This document shows, one piece after another, positions 1 through 8,796 of a stretch of 64,000 nucleotides of DNA. Where the stretch lies: the NCBI GenBank assembly GCA_963835595.1, contig CAWIGL010000002.1, forward strand, positions 310,001 through 374,000, in the 5' to 3' direction. Position numbers and translations under genes: made by a program. Numbering within the stretch: position 1 is the stretch's first letter; every line of letters starts with the position of its first letter. This stretch comes from CAWEPK01 sp963835595. GTDB taxonomy: Bacteria; Desulfobacterota; Syntrophorhabdia; Syntrophorhabdales; WCHB1-27. The notes beneath the pieces were generated by a model, which made no database searches, was not told where the DNA came from, and worked only from the letters and a program-made list of their open reading frames with translations.

Positions 1-1
1 C

Positions 2-280
2 GTATCGAGGACGCAGCAGCAGGCGATGACAACCGCCTTCTTCTTCATCATCCCCTCGATCATCTTCTCGGGGTTCGGCACGCCGATAAGCAACATGCCG
101 GAGGCGCTCCAATGGCTGACCTACCTCGACCCGCTGCGCTATTTTCAGGAGGTCCTGCGGAGCATCTACCTCAAGGGCGCGGGGTTGGGCCTCCTGTGGC
201 AGGATATGGCGGCCATGGCGCTCCTCGGCGTCTTCATGCTGGCGGTCAGTGTCTTCCGCTTCCAGAAGTCGCTAGATTAA
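2..280 (+). CDS. ABC-2 type transporter permease, C-terminal part
   Basis: This is the tail of an inner-membrane permease of the ABC-2 exporter family; the gene begins outside the window and the frame is open from base 2. Hydrophobic segments cover roughly the first 25 visible residues (FFFIIPSIIFSGF) and the last 30 (MAAMALLGVFMLAVSVFRF). Between them is the loop 'ISNMP..LQWLTYLDPLRYF..VLRSIYLKG', which is typical of YhhJ/YbhR-type permeases that pair with an ATPase and a membrane-fusion protein. It ends in a short charged tail. An exporter for drugs or lipids is the family expectation; the substrate cannot be told. The DHA2 exporter that follows 119 bases later on the same strand fits an efflux locus. 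Confidence 0.8.
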   Translation, partial: VSRTQQQAMTTAFFFIIPSIIFSGFGTPISNMPEALQWLTYLDPLRYFQEVLRSIYLKGAGLGLLWQDMAAMALLGVFMLAVSVFRFQKSLD

Positions 281-399
281 GAATGGCGGGAGAAAAGAAG
301 ATAAGGGGAGAAGCGGCCCGCCGCTCGCATTCTTGTTGACCGCTGTCCTGACAATTTAGTAGACTCCCGTCATTGCGCTTTCGTGTAAGGGTTCAAGGA

Positions 400-1782
400 A
401 TGCGAAGCTATCTCATATTCGTTACCGCCGGACTGAGCATCTTCATGAACGCCATCGACGCAACGGTGGTCGCCGTCGCCTTTCCGAGCTTCACGCGGGA
501 ATTGCACGCGAGCGTCCTCTGGTCCGCGTGGACGATCTCGATCTACTTTATTGCAGTCACGATGACGATGCCGCTCGCGGGGAACCTGAGCGACAGCTTC
601 GGCCGCAAGAAGGTCTTCCTCTTTTCCCTCGTAGTCTTCACCGGAAGCTCCCTTGCCTGCGGCCTTGCGCCCAACATTTCGGCGCTGATCGCCTTCAGGT
701 TCCTCCAGGGCATCGGGGGCGCCTGCTTTCTTCCCGTGGCCTCCGGCATCGTGAGCGACCACTTCCCTGAAGGCCGCGAGGCAGCAATCGGCCTCTTCTC
801 CAGTATTTTCGGCATAGGGGCCGTCGTCGGGCCGAACCTGGGGGGCTGGATCGTGAGCCAGTACTCCTGGCGCTACATCTTTTACATCAACGTGCCCATC
901 GGCATCGCCTTGATCGTCTCGTCCATGATGCTGCTCAAGGAATCCGGGGCGCTTACCCGCACAAGGATCGACTTTGCGGGGGTGGCGCTTATGAGCGGGT
1001 CGCTGCTGTCGCTCATGCTCGGGCTAAATTTCGTTGCAGAGAGCATCTCTGTCCCTTCCATCCTACTTGCGGCGCTTCTCGTGCTCGTCAGCCTACGGCT
1101 TGCATTTCTCTTCCTCAGGCAGGAGAAGCGAGCGGCCAGGCCGATCATCGACGCCGCCCTGCTGGAGTCAAAGGCCTTTGCCGCTGCAAACGTATCGAAC
1201 CTGGTTGTGGGAATGACTACTATGGGGGTCTTTTCGTTCGCCCCTCTCTACGTGGTGTCGGTCCACGGGCTCTCGACGCTGATGAGCGGCATGATCCTCA
1301 CCCCCCGCTCCCTGGCGATGGCCTTCACTGCCGGCGTAACGAGCTTCCTCTTAAGGAGATTCGGCTACCGGTGGCCCATGGTGATAGGCTTCGCTGCCAA
1401 CGGGATTACGATCATCCTGTTCGCGCCGGGACTGTTCCCGGCGCATGGCGCAGGCGCCGGCTGGGGAATCCTGGGGGCGCTATCGGTGCTTTTATTCGTG
1501 AACGGGCTTGGCACCGGGATGATATTTCCGGCTTCCAACAATGCATGTATAGAGCTGATGCCGGAGAAGGTAGGCACAATCGTCGGCTTGAGGAACATGT
1601 TCAGGAATATCGGCGGGGCGCTCGCCATCTCCATCGTCACCTGCATCCTTCATCTTAGCCCCAATACCGCCAGCGGCTTCGTGGTCGTCTTTATCGCCTT
1701 CGGCCTCATGCCTCTGGTCTCGATCCCCCTCCTCTTCCTTATGCCCGCCGGAGGGAAGGCATGGGGGCAGGCGGCGAGCTGA
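400..1782 (+). CDS. MFS multidrug exporter, DHA2 (EmrB/QacA) type
   Basis: A proton-driven major facilitator exporter of the 14-helix DHA2 type, about 460 residues. Visible hallmarks are the first helix with FMNAIDATVVAVAFP (motif D1 region), the loop 'GNLSDSFGRKKVF' (motif A), 'RFLQGIGGACFLP' (motif B) and 'GPNLGGWIV' (motif C, the antiporter motif). The ATG at 400 is preferred over an in-frame TTG at 373 because the family begins close to the first membrane helix and an AAGG stretch lies just upstream. It probably works with the exporter that ends at 280. Substrate is unknown; drug or lipid efflux is the family expectation. Confidence 0.85.
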   Translation: MRSYLIFVTAGLSIFMNAIDATVVAVAFPSFTRELHASVLWSAWTISIYFIAVTMTMPLAGNLSDSFGRKKVFLFSLVVFTGSSLACGLAPNISALIAFRFLQGIGGACFLPVASGIVSDHFPEGREAAIGLFSSIFGIGAVVGPNLGGWIVSQYSWRYIFYINVPIGIALIVSSMMLLKESGALTRTRIDFAGVALMSGSLLSLMLGLNFVAESISVPSILLAALLVLVSLRLAFLFLRQEKRAARPIIDAALLESKAFAAANVSNLVVGMTTMGVFSFAPLYVVSVHGLSTLMSGMILTPRSLAMAFTAGVTSFLLRRFGYRWPMVIGFAANGITIILFAPGLFPAHGAGAGWGILGALSVLLFVNGLGTGMIFPASNNACIELMPEKVGTIVGLRNMFRNIGGALAISIVTCILHLSPNTASGFVVVFIAFGLMPLVSIPLLFLMPAGGKAWGQAAS

Positions 1783-1897
1783 CGGAGTATTTTGCACGAT
1801 TGAGTCTCGATGCGTCAGGCGCAAGCCGCGTCCCGAAGCTCAAAGGCAGCGAAAGCGCCGATCGGACGACTTTCGCCCGCCTGTCGCACGGGCCGCT

Positions 1898-2521
1898 TCA
1901 GACCTTGCGGGCGACGGTGGACCGGTGGAAATCGGGGCTTGCGCGCCCTTCCTCGGCACTCTCGCTTCCCTCCCACCGCCTATAAAGGCTGTGCTCGATG
2001 TCGAGGCTGTCGAGTATCTTCCCTACGGTCTGGTCGATCAGGTCATCGATCGTCTTCGGGGCGTGGTAGAAGGCCGGGACGGGCGGCAGGATAGTCGCGC
2101 CCGCATCTGCCGCGAGCGTAAGGAGCCTTAAATGGCCCTTGTGGAGGGGCGTCTCCCGCACTACGAGGATAAGGGGGCGCCTTTCTTTGAGCGTTACGTC
2201 GGCTGCGCGTATTATAAGGTTGTCGTCAAAGGAGTTGGCTATGCCGGAGAGGGTCTTGATCGTGCAGGGGGCGACGACCATGCCCTGCGTCCTGAAAGAA
2301 CCGCTTGCTATGCAGGCCCCCACGTCTGCGGCGTCGTGGCTCTTGTAGGCGAGCTGCTCCACGTAAGGGACGGAGTATTGCGTCTCCGTCTCGATATTCT
2401 TCTTTCCGGCGTCCGAGAGCACCAGGTGCGTCTCCATACCGAGGTCGCGCAGCACCTCAAGCAGCCTTACCCCGTATACCACCCCTGTGGCGCCCGTAAT
2501 GGCGACGACCATTCTTTTCAT
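1898..2521 (-). CDS. ubiX: UbiX-family flavin prenyltransferase
   Basis: This 207-residue flavoprotein family transfers a dimethylallyl group to FMN, making the prenylated flavin that UbiD-type decarboxylases need. The N-terminal Rossmann motif 'VVAITGATGVVYGVRLLEVL', the central 'VVAPCTIKTLSGIANSF' and 'ERRPLILVVRETPLHKGHL' are the conserved UbiX signatures. The C-terminal extension after about residue 180 is not conserved. An AGGT ribosome site lies nine bases before the ATG. No ubiD gene lies in the window, so the client enzyme must be elsewhere; in anaerobic aromatic degraders UbiX supports phenol or hydroxybenzoate (de)carboxylases as well as quinone synthesis. The family call is secure; the pathway is inferred. 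Confidence 0.92.
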   Translation of the reverse strand: MKRMVVAITGATGVVYGVRLLEVLRDLGMETHLVLSDAGKKNIETETQYSVPYVEQLAYKSHDAADVGACIASGSFRTQGMVVAPCTIKTLSGIANSFDDNLIIRAADVTLKERRPLILVVRETPLHKGHLRLLTLAADAGATILPPVPAFYHAPKTIDDLIDQTVGKILDSLDIEHSLYRRWEGSESAEEGRASPDFHRSTVARKV

Positions 2522-2674
2522 GTCAGGCGTACCTCCGCGCTGTGATTTACCGGCCTGCCGGTCCCGGCCGATATCTGCATCCCCCCGGATGTGTTTTGTT
2601 AATCACACAATTCTATGCCTCGGCAAGAAACAATGTCAACCGGAAAAGGGCGCCTTCGCCCCCACACCGGGATG

Positions 2675-3274
2675 CTATGCGCTGCCTTTCACCCTGCCGA
2701 CCGGGATGATATAGAGCGGCTCTTCACGTATTCCCAGGAGCTCCCTGACGCCGCCATCGTCGAAGGCGCCTACCATGACGGAGCCCAGGCCCAGGGCGAT
2801 TGCCTGGAGGGAGACGTTCTGCCCCGCGTGGCCCGCTTCCATGTGGACATAGCGGGCGGCCCTCTGGCCGTACCGCGCCTCCGTCCTCGCGTAGTCGGCC
2901 GCAATGATAATATCGACCGGGGCGCTTGAGACCATCCCCTGTCCCAGGGCAGCCCTCGACAATTTCCTGCGCAGGTCCCCTTCGGCCGCCGTCTCCAGGC
3001 TGTGCCCGGAAGGGATATATCGGTAGAGGGCCGGCGCCAATCCTTCCACCTCTCCTGCGGCGAGGTAGGTCTCCAGGGGGTAGGTCGCCCCGGCAGACGG
3101 CGCCGTCCTGCGGTACAGGTTGACGCCGGAGGCCGCCCATAAGAGCTGCGAAACCTCGTCGAGCCTCAAGGGACCGGCCGCGTACTCCCTCACGGACCGT
3201 CTCTCGTTGAGCGTCTCTTCAAGCGAAGCCGGTCCTTTTTCCCTTACCTTCGGAAGCCTGATCGCACCCCCCAT
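2675..3274 (-). CDS. SagB/ThcOx-type nitroreductase-family oxidoreductase
   Basis: An FMN-dependent oxidoreductase of about 200 residues. The start 'SLEETLNERRSVREY' is the usual FMN-binding opening of nitroreductases, and 'QLLWAASGVN..RRTAPSAGATYPLE' followed by 'YRYIPSGHSLE' marks the SagB subgroup. The end, 'ALGLGSVMVGAFDDGGVRELLGI..EPLYIIPVGR', is also typical. The ATG at 3274 is chosen because a GGGGGTGA sequence precedes it and a TATAAT hexamer (3305-3310) sits where it would exclude the upstream ATG at 3304 from the transcript. SagB proteins either tailor peptides or are stand-alone reductases; no precursor peptide or cyclodehydratase is nearby, so a stand-alone reductase is likelier. 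It may be co-transcribed with ubiX, 153 bases downstream. Confidence 0.85.
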   Translation of the reverse strand: MGGAIRLPKVREKGPASLEETLNERRSVREYAAGPLRLDEVSQLLWAASGVNLYRRTAPSAGATYPLETYLAAGEVEGLAPALYRYIPSGHSLETAAEGDLRRKLSRAALGQGMVSSAPVDIIIAADYARTEARYGQRAARYVHMEAGHAGQNVSLQAIALGLGSVMVGAFDDGGVRELLGIREEPLYIIPVGRVKGSA

Positions 3275-3438
3275 ATCCTCACCCCCGACGAGGTCCTTGC
3301 ACATATTATAAGCATATCAAAAAAACGGGCCTCATCAGAGGAATATCATCGTCCCGTGCGGACGTGCCCCCTTGCCAATTTTTCCTTAATCAGATAGATT
3401 GTGAGGAACAGGCAGAGGCAATATCCCAGAGGGTCCCG

Positions 3439-5454
3439 ATGTCTTCTGAAGAACCTACGCTTATTCAAATTTTGGCCCGGATTTCAACGGCCCTCAACTC
3501 TATCGAGAGCGGCGGCCGAACGTTGAGCCGGGCTTTGGATATCATCGGGTCAACAGGCCTGGCCGAAGACGTTCTTCTTGTAAGGAAGCAGTTCAAGGCC
3601 GGGGACGATTTTGTCCCCGTCTGCCTCGGGTCCTGGAGCCTGCACAATAAAGATGCTTCACCTGAGAATTGGGAATTCGAGTTCCTGAAACCAGGTCGAT
3701 TGCCGGATAAATGGCGGAACAGTCTGGAATCAAACGCAATAGTTTTTGTCGAAGACGCTTCTATCGAAGACTTGCCCGGCTTTGCCAACCTGACTTTCAT
3801 CCCTCTCTTTTTGGAAGCGCAATTATTCGGCTTTCTCACCATTGTCAACAGCGGCAGGATCGGTTTCTTAAAGACCAATGAGGATTTTCTCCAGGCCGTT
3901 GGCGGCATCTTCGAGCTTTTTGTCGCCAAGATCAACTTGCGCAAGCGGCTGGATGACTTCATGGACTCAATGCCCACGCCGGTCCTGATAATGGACGTGA
4001 AAGGCACGGTTACCGGATGGAACAAACCCTCTGAAGAAATGACCGGGTGGAAAGCCGAGGAGATCATAGGCATCGGCGACTATGGACAATCCATTCCTTA
4101 CTATGGAGAGCGGCGTCCAACCGTCTCTAACCTGATACTCCATCCCAACCCTGAATGGGAGAGCCGCTACCTAGAGTTTCGCAGGGTGGGTGATTGCGTC
4201 TACTCTCTCGCATACTGCCCCGGCGTTCCTGGGGGAGGGGCATTCGTACGATGCAAGACCTCAAAAATCTACGATTTGAACAACCGCCTGTGGGGAACCG
4301 TCCACACCGTCCTTGATGTCACGAGGGAGCGACAGATAGAAAAGAACTTGCACCAGTCCGAATCGATGTACGGCGCAATCGCAGATTTTTCCCGCATGGG
4401 CATTATGCTTTTTCGCAGGGATGGCGTCCTTTACAATAATGACCAGCTTTTGCAATTTATCGGAGGCAATGGGAAACAGGTTACGCTCGACCACCTCATA
4501 GAGTGGGTTGATCCCGAGGACCGGAAAGAGCTGATTCGTAATCTGGAGAACCTCTTTGGAGGCATAATCGGAACGGCCCGATGGGAATTCAAAGCCCGCC
4601 AAAACAATGCGGTTAAGTATTACCGCTGTAATGCCCAGGTGATGGAGTATGAAGATAAGCCGGCCATACAGTTCATTCTGGACGATATCACCGAGCAGAA
4701 AGAGCTGGCGGATAAGGCAAGGCTCAATGAGCTGAGACTTCACCATGACGGCCGGCTCATTGCCCTGGGGACTATGGCCGCAGGGATAGCCCATGAATTG
4801 AACCAGCCTTTGAACACGATCCGCGTTATCGCCGACGGGCTGCTTTACGGAAGAGACGAGGGATGGTTGCTCGATCAGGAAGAGCTTTTTGAAGGTCTGG
4901 AGATGATAACCCGCCAGGTGGTCCGCATGGCGGATGTAGTTCAAAACATCAGGAATTTTGCCCGGGATGACAGGCGGAAGAACCACGAAGACGTGAACCC
5001 CAACGAGGCAGTGGCCAACGTCTTCGCCATGGTGGGACGCCAGCTCGAGGTCCATGACATCCTCGTCCTTAAGCTCCTGGCGCCCGATTTGCCGCCGATC
5101 ATGGCCAATCTGAACCGGTTGGAGCAGGTTGTCATGAATCTGGTCGTCAACGCCAGGCAGGCATTGGATGAATGCCGGCACGACCGGAAGGAGCTGTGGG
5201 TCCGGACCGGTAAAGAGAACGGCTGCGTTTTTGTCGAGGTCGGAGACAACGCGACCGGTATCTCCCCGGACATCATTGCAAAGATCTTCGACCCCTTTTT
5301 CACCACAAAAGAAGTGGGGAAAGGCACCGGCCTCGGCCTGACGGTCAGCCAGTCCATCATGGCTGAATTCAAGGGTCGCATCGAAGTATTCAATAACGAG
5401 CGGGGAGGAGCGACCTTCGTAATGACGGCCCCGGCGCGCGGAGAAAAGGCTTGA
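3439..5454 (+). CDS. PAS/GAF sensor histidine kinase
   Basis: A soluble sensor kinase of 671 residues with no clear membrane helix. It has an N-terminal GAF-like region (about 1-175), a PAS domain (about 180-300, 'DSMPTPVLIMDVKGTVTGWN'), a second PAS (about 315-425), the dimerisation/phosphoacceptor helix with 'GIAHELNQPLNTI' and an HATPase domain ('NLVVNARQAL', 'DNATGISPDIIAKIFDPFFTTK', 'GTGLGLTVSQ'). The ATG at 3439 has AGAGGG five bases before it; an in-frame GTG at 3364 has no such site. The stop overlaps the start of the downstream NtrC-type regulator by four bases, so the two form a cognate pair. Genome order suggests it senses a substrate or redox state relevant to the methyltransferase operon that follows. 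Confidence 0.92.
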   Translation: MSSEEPTLIQILARISTALNSIESGGRTLSRALDIIGSTGLAEDVLLVRKQFKAGDDFVPVCLGSWSLHNKDASPENWEFEFLKPGRLPDKWRNSLESNAIVFVEDASIEDLPGFANLTFIPLFLEAQLFGFLTIVNSGRIGFLKTNEDFLQAVGGIFELFVAKINLRKRLDDFMDSMPTPVLIMDVKGTVTGWNKPSEEMTGWKAEEIIGIGDYGQSIPYYGERRPTVSNLILHPNPEWESRYLEFRRVGDCVYSLAYCPGVPGGGAFVRCKTSKIYDLNNRLWGTVHTVLDVTRERQIEKNLHQSESMYGAIADFSRMGIMLFRRDGVLYNNDQLLQFIGGNGKQVTLDHLIEWVDPEDRKELIRNLENLFGGIIGTARWEFKARQNNAVKYYRCNAQVMEYEDKPAIQFILDDITEQKELADKARLNELRLHHDGRLIALGTMAAGIAHELNQPLNTIRVIADGLLYGRDEGWLLDQEELFEGLEMITRQVVRMADVVQNIRNFARDDRRKNHEDVNPNEAVANVFAMVGRQLEVHDILVLKLLAPDLPPIMANLNRLEQVVMNLVVNARQALDECRHDRKELWVRTGKENGCVFVEVGDNATGISPDIIAKIFDPFFTTKEVGKGTGLGLTVSQSIMAEFKGRIEVFNNERGGATFVMTAPARGEKA

Positions 5455-6908
5455 ATATTCTCTTGGTAGACGATGAATCGGATGTTCGAAAGAGCTTATC
5501 CGGCTTTCTCAACAAACTGGGACACCGCGTCGTAGGCGCCGACGACGGGATGGACGGCCTTCAAAAATTTCACACCGGCGCCTTTGACCTCGTTATAACC
5601 GATGTCCGTATGCCCAGGATGGACGGCCTGGAGCTTATGAGACGGATCAAGCAGATCGAGCGCTCTTCGGTAGATGTCATTATCATTACCGGTCACGGCG
5701 ACATGGATAGTGCAATCAAAGCGTTGAAATACGGCGCTTACGACTATCTTCAGAAACCCATAAATATACGGGAGCTGGCTATAACGATTGAGCGGTCGAT
5801 GGAATACAAGACGCTGCGCAGCAACTATAACAGCCTGAAGGCGGAGTTTCGGGAACGTGTGGACACCGAGACACGGGAGTTTCGCGGGGAGGCGGAAAGA
5901 CTGCGGGAAGCCTACCTCCGGGAAATCGGCCTGAGCGACATTCGTGTTTACTCCGATGCCATGCGCCAGGTCACCCACCTGGCGGAGAAATACAGCGCGG
6001 ATAGATCGGTGCCCGTCTTGATCGAGGGCCAAACCGGGACGGGCAAGGAAGTAATTGCGCGGTTTCTTCACTATTACGGTCAGGCCGGTGCTACCGCCCC
6101 ATTTATAGCGGTCAATTGCGGCGCCGTGCCCAGGGAGCTTTTTGAGGGTGAGCTTTTCGGTCACGAGCGCGGGGCGTACACGGGGGCAACGGCTGAGGGG
6201 CGGATGGGCAAGATCGAGCTGGCGAATAAGGGCACGCTTTTCCTGGACGAGATAGGGGAAATGCCGATTGATGCACAGGTCGGCCTTCTGAGAGTACTGG
6301 AGGAGAAGAAATTCTTTCGCCTCGGGGGCGTCAGGGAAATACCGATCGACGTCCGCTTCATCTCGGCTACAAATAAGGACCTTGCGCAGGAGGTAAAGGC
6401 CGGAAGATTCAGGAGCGATCTTCTCTACCGCATCAACATCGGCGTTATTGCTATCCCTCCCCTTCGCGAGCGAAAGGAAGACATCGTACCCCTGGCGCTG
6501 GGCTTCTTGAACCGCGCCGCAGCAAGACGGGGAAAGAGGTTCGGCGGGTTTACACCGGCGGCGCAAGAGTTCCTGAACGCGCTTCCGTGGCCGGGAAATG
6601 TACGCCAGCTCAAGAATGCGATGGAGCGCCTTGCCCTGTTGTGCGCATGGGAGGAGGTGGACGTTCCCGATCTCCTGTTCATCAGCGATGCAGCTTCATC
6701 TGACGATTCATTGCCCCAGACCTCACCTGTCCTCGGCCATGACGATTTCAACCTTCCCGACGAAGGATTGGACCTGGAGAAGCTCAACCGGAACATCATC
6801 ACGCGGGCGCTGCAAAAGCACAAGGGAAATAAGACCTCTACCGCCCAATATCTGCATATTTCCAGAAGGGTCCTCCAGGGAAGATTAAAAAAATCGGGCC
6901 TTTTCTAG
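5451..6908 (+). CDS. Sigma-54-dependent response regulator (NtrC family)
   Basis: A 485-residue enhancer-binding protein. The receiver domain (1-120) carries Asp51 in 'VITDVRMPRMDG' and Lys in 'YLQKPI'. A coiled linker follows, then the AAA+ domain with Walker A 'GQTGTGKE', the sigma-54 contact loop written GAYTGA (a known variant of GAFTGA), Walker B 'GTLFLDEIGE' and the sensor region 'RVLEEKKFFRLGG'. A Fis-type helix-turn-helix ends the protein ('NKTSTAQYLHISRRVLQGRL'). It starts at a TTG that overlaps the kinase stop (TTGA). A palindrome 49 bases downstream and a -24/-12 promoter about 165 bases downstream make the following methyltransferase operon its probable target. Confidence 0.95.
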   Translation: MNILLVDDESDVRKSLSGFLNKLGHRVVGADDGMDGLQKFHTGAFDLVITDVRMPRMDGLELMRRIKQIERSSVDVIIITGHGDMDSAIKALKYGAYDYLQKPINIRELAITIERSMEYKTLRSNYNSLKAEFRERVDTETREFRGEAERLREAYLREIGLSDIRVYSDAMRQVTHLAEKYSADRSVPVLIEGQTGTGKEVIARFLHYYGQAGATAPFIAVNCGAVPRELFEGELFGHERGAYTGATAEGRMGKIELANKGTLFLDEIGEMPIDAQVGLLRVLEEKKFFRLGGVREIPIDVRFISATNKDLAQEVKAGRFRSDLLYRINIGVIAIPPLRERKEDIVPLALGFLNRAAARRGKRFGGFTPAAQEFLNALPWPGNVRQLKNAMERLALLCAWEEVDVPDLLFISDAASSDDSLPQTSPVLGHDDFNLPDEGLDLEKLNRNIITRALQKHKGNKTSTAQYLHISRRVLQGRLKKSGLF

Positions 6909-6956
6909 TCGATCCTTGTTCGCCTCGCCTAATGGCATTTTCGGCGCGTCGCCCGC

Positions 6957-6972
6957 TGCACGAACCGGTGCA
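6957..6972. promoter_or_regulatory. Candidate enhancer (upstream activating) site
   Basis: The palindrome TGCAC-GAACCG-GTGCA lies about 135 bases before the predicted start of the sigma-54 transcript, the usual distance for an NtrC-family enhancer. It resembles the NtrC box but with a spacer one base shorter. A wider inverted pair, GAACCG (6962-6967) and CGGTTC (6997-7002), overlaps it. Binding by the adjacent regulator is inferred from position only. Confidence 0.6.
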
Positions 6973-7073
6973 AACCGACCCTGGCCGTGTACCAATCGGT
7001 TCAATAGTGATTTTCGCTCCCCCTGGCTTTGCGATAACCTGTCTATTTTATTCGCATTTTCTATAAGATGCTG

Positions 7074-7089
7074 AGGCACGGGCCTTGCT
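7074..7089 (+). promoter_or_regulatory. Sigma-54 (-24/-12) promoter
   Basis: GGCAC-gggcc-TTGC matches the -24/-12 consensus, with GG and GC exactly ten bases apart. Transcription would begin near base 7100, only about six bases before the ATG at 7106. The leader would therefore be almost absent and no ribosome site would be transcribed, which is unusual. The site lies directly between the sigma-54 activator gene and the methyltransferase operon. Confidence 0.7.
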
Positions 7090-7105
7090 TATCAAAGTGA
7101 CGGGT

Positions 7106-7900
7106 ATGGTAATTATTGGCGAGCGGATAAATGCCTCCAGGAAATATGTCGCCCAGGCCATCGTTTCGCGGAACCACTCCTTTATTCAGAACGAGGCAAA
7201 GGCGCAAGCCGTGGCAGGGGCAGATTATATCGACGTCAACGCCGGGATCTTCGTGGGGGAGGAGGCGGAACATCTTGAGTGGCTCATCAGGAAGGTGCAA
7301 GAAGTGACCGATGTCCCCATCAGCATCGACAGCCCCGACCCGTCGGTCATCGAGTCCGTGATCTCTTTAGTCGGGAAAAGCCCTATTATCAATTCGATTA
7401 CGCTAGAGCCGTCGCGCATGAACGGCATCCTGCCGCTTGTCGCAAAATACAAGACAAAGGTAATCGCCCTTTGTCAGTCGGGGGAGTCAATCGCCGAGAC
7501 AACAGAGGCCAAGGTGCGGATGGCCGGTGAGCTCGTGGAGAAGGTAACGGCGGCAGGTATCCCCATAGCGGACCTTTATATCGACCCTCTCGTATATCCC
7601 ATCGCGGCTAACAACCTGTCGGCCCTTGCCACCCTCGACGCCATCGAGCAGATCATGAAGCAATTTCCTGGGGTACATACCACGTGCGGCCTGACGAATG
7701 CATCCTACGGACTTCCGAGCAGGAGGCTCATCAATCGAACGCTGCTGGTCGCAGCCATCGTCCGGGGACTCGACTCCGTTATTGCCGACCCCACCGACAG
7801 CCAGCTTTTCGGGGCGCTGAAGGCTGCACTGATGATCGCCGGCAAAGACGAATACTGCATGGGCTTCATGGCCGCGTTCAGAGAAAAAAGATTTGAATAA
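7106..7900 (+). CDS. Methyltetrahydrofolate:corrinoid methyltransferase (AcsE/MtvA-like)
   Basis: A pterin-binding TIM-barrel protein of 264 residues, the length of AcsE and of O-demethylase component MtvA. Family signatures are the start 'MVIIGERINASRK', 'GADYIDVNAG' (Asp and Asn contact the pterin), 'PISIDSPDPSVIESVI' and 'IINSITLEPSRM'. The family moves a methyl group between a corrinoid protein and tetrahydrofolate in the cytoplasm. The ATG at 7106 is set by the conserved N-terminus; an in-frame TTG at 7085 falls inside the sigma-54 promoter. It heads an operon with a PanB-like protein, a corrinoid protein and a UroD-type methyltransferase, so it most likely passes methyl groups from the corrinoid protein to tetrahydrofolate. 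Confidence 0.88.
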   Translation: MVIIGERINASRKYVAQAIVSRNHSFIQNEAKAQAVAGADYIDVNAGIFVGEEAEHLEWLIRKVQEVTDVPISIDSPDPSVIESVISLVGKSPIINSITLEPSRMNGILPLVAKYKTKVIALCQSGESIAETTEAKVRMAGELVEKVTAAGIPIADLYIDPLVYPIAANNLSALATLDAIEQIMKQFPGVHTTCGLTNASYGLPSRRLINRTLLVAAIVRGLDSVIADPTDSQLFGALKAALMIAGKDEYCMGFMAAFREKRFE

Positions 7901-7915
7901 CCGGGAGGAGCCGTC

Positions 7916-8773
7916 ATGGAAAGACATAAAGTCACTATAAAGCAGTTGCAGGAAATGAAGGCCCGCAAGGAGACGATCACGATGCTTTCAGCTTATGATT
8001 ATCCCCTCGGACAGGCTATGGACCGGGCCGGTGTCAATATAGTCTGCGTGGGCGACTCCCTCGGCATGGTCGTTCTCGGTTACGAAGGCACTGTCCCCGT
8101 TACGATGGAGCAGATGGTCCACCATTGCAGGGCCGTTACGGCAGGCTGCAAGAAGTCGCTCGTCGTGGCGGACATGCCTTTCGGATCGTACAACGAAAGC
8201 AAAGAGCAGGCGATACGGAACGGGAATCGCTTCCTGAAGGAAGGGGGAGCGGACGCCGTCCTGCTGGAGGGCGGAGAGCGCGTTGCCGACATCATACAGG
8301 GGCTGGTAAAGGCGGGCATTCCGGTGATGGGCCATCTCGGCGTTACACCGCAGACGGTATCGATGCAGAGTGGATACAAAGTCAGGGGGACCGAAGCGCA
8401 GGAGGCATACCAGATGCTCAGGGAAGCCCTTGTTCTCCAGGAAGCCGGGGTTTTTGCCATAGAGCTGGAGTGCATCCCGGAGCAGGTGTGCAAGGAGATC
8501 ACCCAGAGGGTTTCGGTCCCCACGGTCAGTTTGGGCGGGGGTAGGCACTGCGACGGCGTATTCATGATTACCTATGATGCGCTGGGCCTTTTCGAAAGGT
8601 TTACCCCAAGGTTCGCAAAGAAGTATGCCCACCTGCTGGACGAGATCAACGGCGCGCTGGCTGCATTCGTACAGGAGGCAAAAAGCGGGAAGTTCCCTCA
8701 GGAGGATAACGTTTTCAATATCAAGGAAGAAGAGTATAGGAAGTTTTCAGAGTTGGTCAAGGCCAACCTTTAA
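7916..8773 (+). CDS. PanB-like hydroxymethyltransferase, divergent active site
   Basis: This 285-residue protein aligns throughout with ketopantoate hydroxymethyltransferase (PanB), which adds a hydroxymethyl group from methylene-THF to 2-oxoisovalerate. The metal ligands are kept (Asp47 in 'GDSLGM', Asp86 in 'ADMPFGSY', Glu118 in 'LLEGG') and the catalytic Glu185 ('ELECIP') is present. Yet the lysine of the usual 'KIEGG' is Leu116, 'GIGAG' reads 'SLGGG', and the C-terminal 'HSF' reads 'NVF'. It sits inside a methyltransferase operon with no panC, panD or panE, 15 bases after the methyl-THF methyltransferase and with the ribosome site GGGAGGAG. I infer a paralogue handling a different 2-oxo acid, or running in the one-carbon-releasing direction, rather than pantothenate synthesis. 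This is not proven. Confidence 0.8.
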   Translation: MERHKVTIKQLQEMKARKETITMLSAYDYPLGQAMDRAGVNIVCVGDSLGMVVLGYEGTVPVTMEQMVHHCRAVTAGCKKSLVVADMPFGSYNESKEQAIRNGNRFLKEGGADAVLLEGGERVADIIQGLVKAGIPVMGHLGVTPQTVSMQSGYKVRGTEAQEAYQMLREALVLQEAGVFAIELECIPEQVCKEITQRVSVPTVSLGGGRHCDGVFMITYDALGLFERFTPRFAKKYAHLLDEINGALAAFVQEAKSGKFPQEDNVFNIKEEEYRKFSELVKANL

Positions 8774-8796
8774 GAAACCACGAGGAGATCGACGGC

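Noticed and set aside
7916..8773. Simple annotation as pantothenate-synthesis panB
   Set aside because: Context and changed substrate residues argue against it, although the family call is kept.
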